Below are positions 31,616 to 41,707 of a stretch of 64,000 nt of DNA, in pieces; the first letter of the stretch is position 1; each line of letters starts with the position of its first letter. Below the pieces are notes generated by a model. That model was given only the letters and a program-made list of their open reading frames with translations, did not search any database and was not told the origin of the DNA. Both the position numbers and the translations under genes were made by a program. Location: NCBI GenBank assembly GCA_001592805.2, contig CP051139.1, positions 372,001 through 436,000 on the forward strand, read 5' to 3'. The stretch is from Peltaster fructicola (Eukaryota > Ascomycota > Dothideomycetes).

Positions 31616-34600
31616 ATGGCTGGGATTGAGCAGATCGTCGTGCATAGCAAGGTGGGCATGCAAGACAGGGAAAGCAATGACCGCACTGCTGACAACCTCT
31701 ACAGAGCTATCTGGTGCGCTGGATACAGGTCCCTGAGCACAATTCTATCTCATGGAGTGTACAACCTCAAAAGAAGAGCATCAACTTTGGCATTTTCAAG
31801 CATCCCGGCACCAAGAATGTGCCTACCCTGTCAACAACGCAAGAGACGCTTGATGGCACAGTTCCAGCAACCCCGACTCTCGAAGGCAACCCTCCCAAGC
31901 GAGGCTCGATCAGTCGCCATGACTCTGTTGCGGTCATCGACAAGCTCTCTGGCTTCGGCATGAAGGCTGTAGCATGGCAGGGAAACTGTGAAGCAGACAA
32001 GGTCACTATGGGCCGCTACGACGTGGGCGAAGGGACTGAAGGCATGTATGGGTTGGTCTTTGACAACACTTTTTCGAAACAGACCGGCAAGAATGTTACC
32101 TTCGTCCTGCTTGTCCACCCTACCAATGCACCACCCAAATCAGGTCACCACCTGCACTACGCCCAAGCCTTCACTACAGCTGGAGATGGCTCAGTCAAAC
32201 CAACCGCAGCACCTTCAATCGCCGAATCGACAGAGACCATACCGCACGATCCGAACGCGCACAAAGCTCTGATTGAGGATCCTAGGCCAGAGTCAAAGGG
32301 ACACGGCATTGAGATCAAGGGCGTTGAAGGCTCATCCTTCTACACCGGTGTCTTGAGCAAAAAGAGAAGAAAGCGAGGACAAGGATATGCTAAGCGCTTT
32401 TTCTCGCTTGACTTCACCTCCTCAACACTTTCGTACTACCAGAACCGACACTCCTCTGCTTTACGAGGCGCAATACCACTTTCGCTGGCAGCCATTGGCG
32501 CAAACGAGAAGAGCCGAGAGTTCTCTGTTGATTCTGGTGCGGAGGTGTGGCATCTCAGAGCCGGCAATAGTAAGGACTTCGACGGATGGAGAGAAGCATT
32601 GGAGAAGGCCTCAGCATCTGGCGTTGTGCCAACAGCTACAGACCCAACTACGCTTGCGGCACCTGGTGCCATTCAGCGCATTGCCGTCGACCCAATACAA
32701 GAGCAGGAATGGGCTCGTATCGAGCAGCTCGTGAGCAAGGTCGCAGGAACACGAGACGCTGTGCGAAGGCTGGCCAAGGATACCGACCCGTTGCAGCTCA
32801 GTCCGCCAAGCATGCCTCCAACTCTGATCTCACCAGTGCCCAACGATGCTTTGCTCAGCCCTCACACTGGAGAGGACATCAGCAACTCCTATTTTCCCAA
32901 GGTCGACGAGGCTGGCGAAAAGCGACCGTTCTGGAAGCGAAAGAGCAGCATTCAGGCACGACCTGTAAGCACTATCCAACGCAGTACCTCGAACGACAGG
33001 GCATCGATACCTGTCTCGCCTATCGGCTCTGCGCCGACTCTCCCTAAGCACAGATCTGCATCAGCTCCTGTTGTGGGAGGCAATGATGTGCACGAGAGGT
33101 GTAAGGCACTTCTGCAGGATCTGGACACCGTCGTGGCGAGCTTCTCTGCCTTGATTGCTGAGAGCAAAGCACGGCGCAAGCCGCCTACCATTCATGTATC
33201 TGCTTCCCGAGTATCACTAGATTCAGTCGCGAGCGAAGAGTTCTTCGATGCAGAAGATGCTGGCAGCCAGCTCTTGAGCATTCGACGCTCTAGCGAGTAC
33301 GAGGACGGCCGAGAGACTCAGAACCTAGACGCAGTATCTGAAGCAGACTCAGACGCCAGCTCTGACGATGGTGAGGACTCCGGCCTCTTCTCAACCACTC
33401 CGAAGGATCGAAGGAGTGTCATGTTCCCCTCGATGCCGCAGACATTGCCACCACTGCCATTGCCTGCTGTGAAGCGCCGAACCACTGTCGTTCCACCGAA
33501 ACAGCCACCTCCTAGCATTATCGGTTTCTTGCGGAAGAATGCGGGCAAGGACTTGTCGACCGTATCGATGCCAGTGACTGCGAACGAGCCAACATCATTG
33601 CTGCAGCGTCTGGCCGAGGGCCTCGAATATACGCATCTGCTCGACTCCGCTGCAGGCGCAACCTCTCCGACAGATCGTCTCCTGTGGGTGGCAGCATTTG
33701 CCATCTCTGGATTCGCATATAACAGAGTCAAGGAGCGAGCGCTACGAAAGCCTTTCAATCCTATGCTCGGTGAGACATATGAACTCGTCCGTGAAGATCT
33801 TGGCTATCGATTCCTGGCAGAGAAGGTCTCTCACCATCCGGTACGCGCTGCTTGCCAAGCTGACAGCTTAGCGAATGGTGGCTGGACATTCGCACAGTCG
33901 CCACAACCAGTACAGAAGTTCTGGGGCAAGTCAGTAGAGCTCAACACCGAAGGTCGAGCTCGAGTCATCTTGCACGCCGGAGACAGCGGCAAAGGCGACT
34001 TGTACACCTGGACTCAGGCGACTTGCTTCCTTCGAAACGTTATCGCTGGCGAGAAATATATCGAGCCTGTACAGACCATGACTGTCGTGCATGAGGCGAG
34101 TGGTGCTCGCGCTGTCGCATCGTTCAAGGTCGGCGGCATGTTCAGTGGTCGCAGTGAAGAGGTCAACGTGCAGTTCTTCGAGTCTGGCTCAGAAGATCCG
34201 ATGTCTCTCAATCTCTCTGGTAAGTGGACAGAATTCCTGAAGAGGAGCGACACTGGCGCAACCGTCTGGAAAGTTGGAGACCTGATAGCGGATGCGCCCA
34301 AGGTCTTCGGCTTCACAAGCTTCGCAGCTGCATTGAACGAGATCACAGCGAACGAGGAGGGTTCCCTACCGCCAACCGACTCTCGACTGCGACCCGATCA
34401 GCGCGCTCTGGAAGCCGGCGACATCGACAAGGCTGAAGCGCTAAAGGCTCGTCTCGAAGAGCGACAACGATCGAGACGAAAGGTGCTTGAGGGACATGGT
34501 CAGCAGTGGAAGCCGCAGTTCTTCGAGAAGGCTGCCGGTGGTGAAGGCTCTGGTGAAGAGGAGACCTGGCGGCTGAAGGAGGATCACGGCTACTGGGAGC

Positions 34601-34650
34601 GTCGTGCAAAGAAGGACTGGCACGACGTAACTCAAGTGTTTGAGACATGA
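31616..34650 (+). CDS. OSH3: Oxysterol-binding protein, Osh3-type (GOLD-like head, PH, ORD)
   Basis: Lipid-exchange protein at ER-plasma-membrane contacts. A 36-nt first exon (31616-31651) encodes MAGIEQIVVHSK and, after a 53-nt intron, joins 31705-34650 to give 993 aa. The joined text HSKSYLVRWIQVPEHNSISWSVQPQKKSINFG is typical of the Osh3 N-terminal GOLD-like domain. The PH domain spans about 225-315 (YTGVLSKKRRKRGQGYAKRFF...). The ORD starts near 620, with FNPMLGETYE (about 696) and the fingerprint VSHHP (about 720; EKVSHHPVRAA here instead of EQVSHHPP). An ATG at 31714 would lose the first exon and cut the family-conserved start. It converges on the FMO-like gene with 152 bp between. Confidence 0.95.
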
Positions 34651-34802
34651 TTGGAAGTGCCATAGCGCATGGAAGCCACCAAAAGCTGTTCGCATCGATT
34701 AAGATGCACATCATCATGCTTGCTGTTCCATGTTCTATCTGTATGTTACACCGACTGGACCACGGTGGTGAGTCACTGCTGCATTGCGGCCAGCCCATCG
34801 CT

Positions 34803-36436
34803 TCATTTCGTCTTACCATTAGTCCATTTCTCTCTAATGGCATCTTCCTGAGCGACGATAGCCTTCGGCAGCGAAGCACCAATTCCAAAGAGCACGAATG
34901 GCGCCCACTTCCAGCGGAAGGGATTGATGACAATGACGAAGCAGAACCAATAGATGAGTTCTGAATAAGTGAAAAAATCGAAGGCCTTGGTCGGCGCAGT
35001 CCTCTTCATCCATCGTGTGAAGTCGATCCACAGATGCATAAGCCAGGGTGTAGGTCGTGCCAGAGGATCGGTGAGGAACATGAGGAGGAAGCGCGTATAG
35101 ATGCCTATGTGGTAGTTGCCCACACTGCCGATGGCGTTTGTGTAGCATGAGTTGATAGCGCAGACGGTCAGCTCTGCAGGTGGGAAGGTCTGCAGGTACC
35201 AATCTGGTGGCGAGTAGTTTTCTTCGAAGCACTGTTCGGGGAGGAAGTTGAGCGACGGTCTGCTGTAGCCGGTAGCAAGAATACAGAGGTCTCCCTTGAT
35301 GAGCTGCTGTCGGCCGACACCATCCTTTGGCACACCACTTTGACGCTTGTTGAACTTGATACCCTCCTCTTCGAAGTTGAGGATATCACCTCGTAACCAT
35401 TGAGCCTTGCCAGATCGAATGAGTTCAAAGACGTCGTTGTTCACCATTGGTGTCTCGGTGAACAGACCTTTGGAGCCGGAAGGTGGTGCGATGTCTGACA
35501 GATCTCGGTAGAAGAACAATCGAAGCAGGGATTCCGGAATCCATGAAAACATGGTCTCCTGTCCAAAGATGTTAAGAGCCAGAAGGACATCGATGACAGG
35601 GTTCCTCGGAATGATCCATTTTTCGCTGCGAGCAAGGACATAGGTCTGCTTGGCATTGGCATGCTCGACGAACTCGAGAGCTTCGACAGCACTAGCTCCT
35701 CCACCGATGATCAGAACGTCCTTGTCCTTGGCCTGGTCGGCTTTGCCGTCAAGTTGAGATGAGTGGAAGACTGGGCCCTTGAACTTCTCCTGTCCAGAGA
35801 TGTGTCTATGAGTTGTTAGCAAGAGGCTCACAAACGATATGCTGGACATACGGTGTCTTGGGATCGCCGCAGGTTCCGACCGAAGCAATGATACCGTCAA
35901 ATCGTCCGTAAGACTCATTGTTGATGATCCATCGACCCTTGCTGTCCTTGTATACCTTCTCGACTCGTGTCTCGAACTTCGTCTTTGATTCAAGACCGTA
36001 CTTGTGCCAAAGCTCTCGAACTGCGCCAACAATCTGCTCTCGGTTTGGGTATCCCTTAGTCCATTTGACGCTTGGGTGGAAACGGTACATCAGCGAATGG
36101 ATTTGTAGACCACTTGTGTTGTTGACTTTGGCCTGCACGTGGTCAGTGGACTTCGCATAGTAGAATACTATCAGGACCTACCCAGATGCCTCCGAGAGCA
36201 TCTTTGCTGCCAGCCTCGAAGATGGTAACGTCAAAGCCATGACCGACACAGTGACTAGCGGAAGAAACACCGGTGATACCTGCGCCAATAATGGCAATCT
36301 TCTTTCCTCCCAGTTTTGCGCCAGGTGCTGGTGGTGTAGGCGAGAGGAGGTGATCAAGGAGGACTTGGATCAAGGTATAGATGAAGTTCCACGGATCGTT
36401 GATCAGATGCTGCAACCATGTCTGGAGGCGAGCCAT
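34803..36436 (-). CDS. FAD-dependent monooxygenase, FMO-like
   Basis: Three exons (36436-36182, 36132-35852, 35805-34803) give 512 aa. FAD-binding IIGAGITGVSSASHC lies after a hydrophobic N-terminus (membrane anchor); FKGPVFHSSQL fits the flavin-monooxygenase fingerprint FxGxxxHxxx; IIGGGASAVEALEF is the second, NADPH-binding Rossmann motif; LATGYSRPSLNFLP is the family ATG motif. Near the C-terminus come two further hydrophobic stretches (YWFCFVIVINPF). Substrate unknown. The ATG at 36514 in the same frame adds 26 residues; 36436 starts where homologues do. It is divergent from the NTF2-like gene, with 238 bp between starts, so the two may be co-regulated. Confidence 0.9.
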
Positions 36437-36674
36437 CTTGCTCAGTCGAAGAACAATGACTTGGTATTTCGAGAGGGAGGAAAGAAGCTCAAAGCTTGAA
36501 CAGGCACAGCACATGTCAAGAATGCTAGCTCCTCAATGGCGTTTCCAAGGCGGATCCTTCGGGGTACACGACTGACGTCAAATAGTGATCATCCTGACAT
36601 GTGAAAGCTCAACCTGAAGCTCGAATTGTTGGAAGCTTCTCACCTCTGACAAGACGCACACTTTCACAAACAAC
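36437..36674. promoter_or_regulatory. Compact divergent promoter (FMO-like / NTF2-like pair)
   Basis: 238 bp separate two divergent start codons and must contain both promoters. No specific factor site is claimed. Confidence 0.55.
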
Positions 36675-37457
36675 ATGGAAGATCCATTGCAAGACATCAG
36701 TGCCATCGTGCATAAGCTGTGTCAAGGTTCGCCAAATGAGCAGAAAGAAGCTCTCGAGACATACTTCACGGAGGATGCTGCCTTCTATCACCCCTTCTGC
36801 CGTGTCGACTCGTTTCCTGGCAGTAGAGGACGACTACTTGGTATCTTCAGATGGTACAAGATCCTGAGTCCCAAGATTGAACTTGACATACAATCAGTCG
36901 GTATGTTGCCTTCTGTAGCCATAGTGAATACATCGTGCTGACTGCGAGCAGCCTACGATGAGATCAAGCAAATCCTCTATGTCACAATTCATCAGGTCTT
37001 CTCCATCTGGGCCCTTCTCGGCCTTCACAGATCCAATGTAGTGCTCACTACCAAGCTACAGCTCAAGAAACGGAAGAACAAGTACTACATTCAGTCACAA
37101 AACGACCTCTACCAGACGGACCAATTCATGAAGTTCTGCACCATTCCCTGGGGCATTGGTGGCTTGTTCGTCATCATCTGGCAGTGGTTCGCAACCCTGT
37201 TCTGCGTCGTGCTCGCTCGGATCTTCAGCTTTGTCACCACTAGCGAGCAATGGTACTATGACCAGGGTCGGCAGAAGCTCAAGGATGCTCAGGGCAAGGG
37301 TGTCATGCAGCTGGCTGACGAAGCACGAGGCACACTGCTTGATCATGCAGAGTACGCCAAGCAAAGGTTGACCGCACAGGTGCATAATCAATGGGAAAGC
37401 AACGGCACCGACAAAGCTCAGCAGTATGGAAAAACGCAGGTCACCAACTCAAAATGA
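36675..37457 (+). CDS. SigF-like NTF2-fold protein with a membrane segment
   Basis: Two exons (36675-36900, 36952-37457) give 243 aa. The N-terminal half (LCQGSPNEQKEALETYFTED... FYHPFCRV ... FRWYKILSP) has the NTF2/SnoaL-like look of fungal SigF-like domain proteins. A strong hydrophobic segment (TIPWGIGGLFVIIWQWFATL, continuing CVVLARIF) and an amphipathic helical tail follow. The fold could bind a small lipid-like ligand, but there is no direct evidence of activity. Head-to-head with the FMO-like oxidase; convergent with MGM1 with a 91-bp gap. Confidence 0.8.
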
Positions 37458-37548
37458 TGAATGAATGGAGATGTCATTAGCCCAATCCTTTGGTGGTATC
37501 TTATGTACAATATAGTTACGCCTCAAAACGCCGTTGTCCAAGCAGTAA

Positions 37549-40386
37549 CTAGAACAGGCTCCATCCTTTCTTCTTCTTACTCAGATCTTCTGACTGTCGT
37601 GTGTAGTTCCGCTTCTCTCGTGCTTCCAGCTGCCTTAGACCTTCCATTTCCTTCAATACGTGCTCCAGGAGCTCCTTGCGGTTCACGACATCGAGGTGCC
37701 GTCGGATCTTCGGATCTTCTCGTGCAAAGCGTTCAATAGTGGCGTCGTCCAGTTGTCTGAATTGCTGCTCCAGCACTCGTGGAAATTGATAGTAGAATTT
37801 GCTGAGAAGCTCGGCATCAAGGAAGAGGTCTGCAGTCGTGGTCAGTTTGCCAGCCACGGCGTCCAGGAAGACCTCCGGGCAGTAGTATTTGTTCTTCTTG
37901 TCTGAACACTGCCTTGACTTGACAGCAGTCAGCCGCATCTTCAGGATTGCTGCCCGATCACGAAGAAACAAGGCCTCTCGACCTTTAGCGAGCAACGCTG
38001 CACTGAAGCCGCCAGCACCACCAATGCCGTCGCCTTCGAGTACGACGTCGCCCTTGCGCACTCGATCGATAAAGCTCATCACGTCGCCGGCTTTTCGTCG
38101 TCCGCCAATTTGCTCTTCGGCACTCTTGATTGCACGTTCACAGTCCTTGAGCTCGTTCTTCAGCACTTCGCTGATGTTGTCTCGACCGTGCTTCCACTCG
38201 CTGTCATTCAGCTCAATACGATATTTGTATGGCTTGATGCAGATCTCGAGCTCGTCGGATGTGTCTATGCTGAGATCGCGTAAGATGCTGGTCGACGCCT
38301 CTGTGATGGCATTGACTGCGAACGGATGTGCGGCGAAGGTGCTTTCCTGCACAATCTTCTGGACTGAACTTTGTAGAGCTTGTGCTGTGACACTTGTTGC
38401 AAGTCGTCCAATGCCAAGCTTGGTGAGCGTCGATACTGATGCGTCCAGCTTAAGGTGCCACAGTGGACTCTCTGCATCAGCTTTCGGTAGGCTCTGTAGT
38501 GCTTCCTGAGGGTTATCCGCCAGAGGATCCAGTGGGCGCAGACTTTCGACAGGTCGGTTCCAGTAGCGTTGTGCGAGCATATTCAGCACCTGCTGATCTA
38601 GCTCACTCTTCACAATCTCGTGCACCTCGTCGCGACCGAATGCCTCGGTGAACCCCTTGAAGGAGTGCTTGAACGCGTCCAGAGACTCTGCAAGGTAGGA
38701 TTCGGCACTAAGAGGTCGCTCGTTGTATTGCACCTTGAACTCGTATGATGCTTCGGCGAGCTCATGATGTATGGCTTCGCTCGTGGACGCCAAGGATGCT
38801 GACATGGTCGATTCTAGGACGTGCATGAGCTTTTGACGAAGCGCAGGAGTACCCACCACCACTTGAGATGTCTCGCCGTACGCTTCTGGGTGTGCTCTGA
38901 AGAATGCTGATTCATTCTTGGTGACAGCATTCATGATGTTCGCAGAGCCGCGTGAGAAGAGCGATCGTGATTCCGAGGGTATCTTTGCGACAACACCAAC
39001 ATAGCCAAGACGCAGTGGGTAGTTCTTGTCCGCCAAGATGTCGGCGCCACGCGCTGGATCGACCAGATCCATCTTCGTGACCACGCCGATGGTGCGTTGT
39101 CCTTTCGGGTCAACACGTCGAGATGCACGAAGAGCGGTGGAGTTCGCCAGATCCACGTCAGCTGCCGAGATGGCCAGGATGATGTTCGGCGCCTGGATGT
39201 ACTTGTCGCAGAGTGCCTGGATCTTGCTCTTGAGCTCTGTTGGCTGGTCGAAAGCCTCTACTTGGATGTAGCCTGGTAAGTCAATCAAACTCAGATCTGG
39301 GACGTTCGGCGAGTAGATGCGTAATTGGATTGGATCATCTGAGACACAGTCCTTCTCGGGCACTGCCAAATTGAGGTCTGTGAGTGTCTTTTGTATCTGT
39401 GTGAAGTCTGTGATCTTGCCCAAACCGAGCGCTGGGAACTCTCCAAACTCGTGAGTCGCTCCAGGTGTGTTGATTAGCGTGAGCTCAATAGGTCGTCGAG
39501 TAACCATGTTTGAGCCTTTGGGAAGAAACTCATGTCCAACGATGGCTTCCAGTACTGAACTTTTGCCAGACGATTGTGATCCAACAACCACAATCGAAGG
39601 TAGCTGCAACGAATCGGATTGGTCAACCTTTTGTAGTAATGTTCGTAGTTCGATCATCTTTCGAGTGAGCAGCATCATCTGTTCATCGCGGACAGCCTCT
39701 GCTTCTGACCTGTTATCCTCTTCACCCTCAGAGTTGAGTGCGAAAGCGCTGGCTGTGGCTACGCCTGCAGCGCCTACACCACTCTTCTGTGGCGACGGTC
39801 CTCCATTGCCACCTCCTTGGCCATCCTGTCCTGACCGGCCTTCGTAGATATCTTTCATCCATTGTGGCATCTGAATCCCGCCAACATCGTCCTTGGTCTT
39901 GCTCCAGCCTCTTTCCAACTGTGAGAATATGTCTCCCGCACCTTCCAGGGCACCATTCGCAGCGGCGCTCGTGGCATCCTTTGCGCGCCCGAACAGGTCC
40001 ATAGCATAAGTGCCTGCTTGAGCCGCTTGATACTGTAGATATGCCAGTCCACTGATCATCGCAACACCTATCATGGCCGGGATTCGTGCCAGCTTCAACG
40101 CGAGACTAGGCAACATCCGCGTGAATGAGGCATGTCGTACTGTAGGTAGATTGTGGATGCCATTACTGCCCAGTGGCCAGGATCGCTGGCGGGCCCACCG
40201 TCCGTTCAGTGCTAGGCGGGTGAGCGTCTGTGAGAGCGCTACTGTCGATAGCGGTCTGTGTAGGTTGAGCGCATCGCTCGCAGCTGATGGAAGTACATTG
40301 CGAGCGGCGGTTTGAGGTCGTCGTGCTGTTGCTGCGAGCTGGCGACTGGTCTTGCTAGCATTCGAGGACAGCAGCCTCGATATCAT
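37549..40386 (-). CDS. MGM1: Mitochondrial dynamin-like GTPase Mgm1/OPA1
   Basis: Inner-membrane GTPase for mitochondrial fusion and cristae shape. Single exon, 945 aa. The N-terminus is Arg/Ser/Ala-rich without acids (matrix targeting), followed by a transmembrane stretch ARIPAMIGVAMISGLAYLQY and AAQAGTYAMDLF, the region where rhomboid cleavage occurs in the family. GTPase motifs: GSQSSGKSS (from about 269), DLPGY and TKMD. The stalk and GED-like regions complete the length, and the protein ends KKKKGWSLF. Full-length and intact. Confidence 0.97.
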   Translation of the reverse strand: MISRLLSSNASKTSRQLAATARRPQTAARNVLPSAASDALNLHRPLSTVALSQTLTRLALNGRWARQRSWPLGSNGIHNLPTVRHASFTRMLPSLALKLARIPAMIGVAMISGLAYLQYQAAQAGTYAMDLFGRAKDATSAAANGALEGAGDIFSQLERGWSKTKDDVGGIQMPQWMKDIYEGRSGQDGQGGGNGGPSPQKSGVGAAGVATASAFALNSEGEEDNRSEAEAVRDEQMMLLTRKMIELRTLLQKVDQSDSLQLPSIVVVGSQSSGKSSVLEAIVGHEFLPKGSNMVTRRPIELTLINTPGATHEFGEFPALGLGKITDFTQIQKTLTDLNLAVPEKDCVSDDPIQLRIYSPNVPDLSLIDLPGYIQVEAFDQPTELKSKIQALCDKYIQAPNIILAISAADVDLANSTALRASRRVDPKGQRTIGVVTKMDLVDPARGADILADKNYPLRLGYVGVVAKIPSESRSLFSRGSANIMNAVTKNESAFFRAHPEAYGETSQVVVGTPALRQKLMHVLESTMSASLASTSEAIHHELAEASYEFKVQYNERPLSAESYLAESLDAFKHSFKGFTEAFGRDEVHEIVKSELDQQVLNMLAQRYWNRPVESLRPLDPLADNPQEALQSLPKADAESPLWHLKLDASVSTLTKLGIGRLATSVTAQALQSSVQKIVQESTFAAHPFAVNAITEASTSILRDLSIDTSDELEICIKPYKYRIELNDSEWKHGRDNISEVLKNELKDCERAIKSAEEQIGGRRKAGDVMSFIDRVRKGDVVLEGDGIGGAGGFSAALLAKGREALFLRDRAAILKMRLTAVKSRQCSDKKNKYYCPEVFLDAVAGKLTTTADLFLDAELLSKFYYQFPRVLEQQFRQLDDATIERFAREDPKIRRHLDVVNRKELLEHVLKEMEGLRQLEAREKRNYTRQSEDLSKKKKGWSLF

Positions 40387-41073
40387 CGCTGCGGCATCAG
40401 CTTATGATTTCCTGGCGATCGGAAAATACGTTCGAGACAAGGAGCGCGTATTGCTTAGACTGTGGTAGATGGGATACTGGATGACCAAGTTTGTGGGTAC
40501 ACTGATGTCAAGCCTTCACGCATGACTCGTGACAGCTTCCAACCTCATGAGGTCGATTGCAGCTCGAGGGACTTCAACACATTGCACGACTTAACAATCA
40601 TGCCTCATCAACCATCAAGACCGACACGTGCAATGCTGGTAGCACATTGTTGAGTTATTTGCAGCCACAAAGGCTGTGCATCTAGCATGAAGAGGCCTCT
40701 ACTCACTTGAGACGTGAAGCATAATCTCAGAGAGCGAACGGCGACCACATGGGCAGCTTAGACCTGTGCCTGCCGATGAATGAGCACCAACGAAGAAGTA
40801 TGCACAGTCGAAAGTTCGTGCGTCTCGTACGTGCCGCTGCACTGCGCCTCCGCGAGCGTGCCAAAACGCCGCACGGCAGTAGAACTCCCAGATTTGCGGC
40901 ACCTAGCGACTGGTAGGCATGCCACCGAGAACCACAACAAGGGTGATTGTATACTACCTTACGCTTGCAACGGAGCTGTTGCAGCATATATCTCCTTGGC
41001 TGTCACTCCCGTATTCGTTCCCAACCTCCTCTTCTTGCACCTGACAATCAAGATATACTCGCACTGAAGTAAG
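40387..41073. other. Divergent promoter region of MGM1 and the IFI6/27-like gene
   Basis: 687 bp between divergent starts. Short ORFs inside look accidental. No recognised regulatory motif. Confidence 0.5.
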
Positions 41074-41466
41074 ATGTCTCAACTGATGGTAGCTTGGTCC
41101 GCACAGACTCTGAACATCATCAAAGCACACATCGCGGCCAACCCAGGCATGGCTTTGGTTCAGATTGGTGCCATCGGCATCAGTCTATGTACAAGCCTGG
41201 TGACTGCACCAATTCTAAGACTCTTGGGCTTTGGCGCTCTTGGTCCAGCACCAGGTAGTCAAAAAGAGTCAGCCGATCATGCTTACTGACACTCTCCAGG
41301 CTCACTCGCTGCGTGGTGGCAATCTACATGGGGAGTATCGGCAGTGTTCTCAATACTGCAGAGCGGTGCTATGCTTGGTTATGGTGCGGTCATTATTGAT
41401 AGTGCTGTGAAAGCCATTGCACTGGGTGGCGCAGCACTTGCAGGTCTCGCTTCGTACTTTCGTTAG
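41074..41466 (+). CDS. Small IFI6/IFI27-like (ISG12 family) membrane protein
   Basis: Two exons (41074-41254, 41300-41466) with a TTACTGACACTCTCCAG intron end give 115 aa. The protein is almost entirely hydrophobic and Gly/Ala-rich. The second half, GALGPAPGSLAAWWQSTWG followed by ILQSGAMLGYGAVIID, matches the 6-16/ISG12 pattern (GPVAGSIAAxxQSxxGNVxAGSxFAxxQSxGAxG). In animals these proteins sit in mitochondrial or ER membranes; fungal members are uncharacterised. Without the intron the reading stops after ...KESADHAY and loses the motif. Confidence 0.8.
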
Positions 41467-41707
41467 CCTTCTGCACAACATGACTACTAGGGCTAGAATG
41501 GAACCCTTGCTATTCACCAACAGATGCCTTGAGCAACGCACGAACAAAGCATGAACTACAACGAACGAAGGGCTCGAGAGCGCTTGGTCGTGTCTAGGGC
41601 CTTATACGACCAACGAGTCTAGGAGATATATTTCATGGCGGCGAACGAAGGAGTACATCATTATGTTTCACTCGTCTAGCCTCTATGGAATATGTGTATC
41701 ATGGGTC

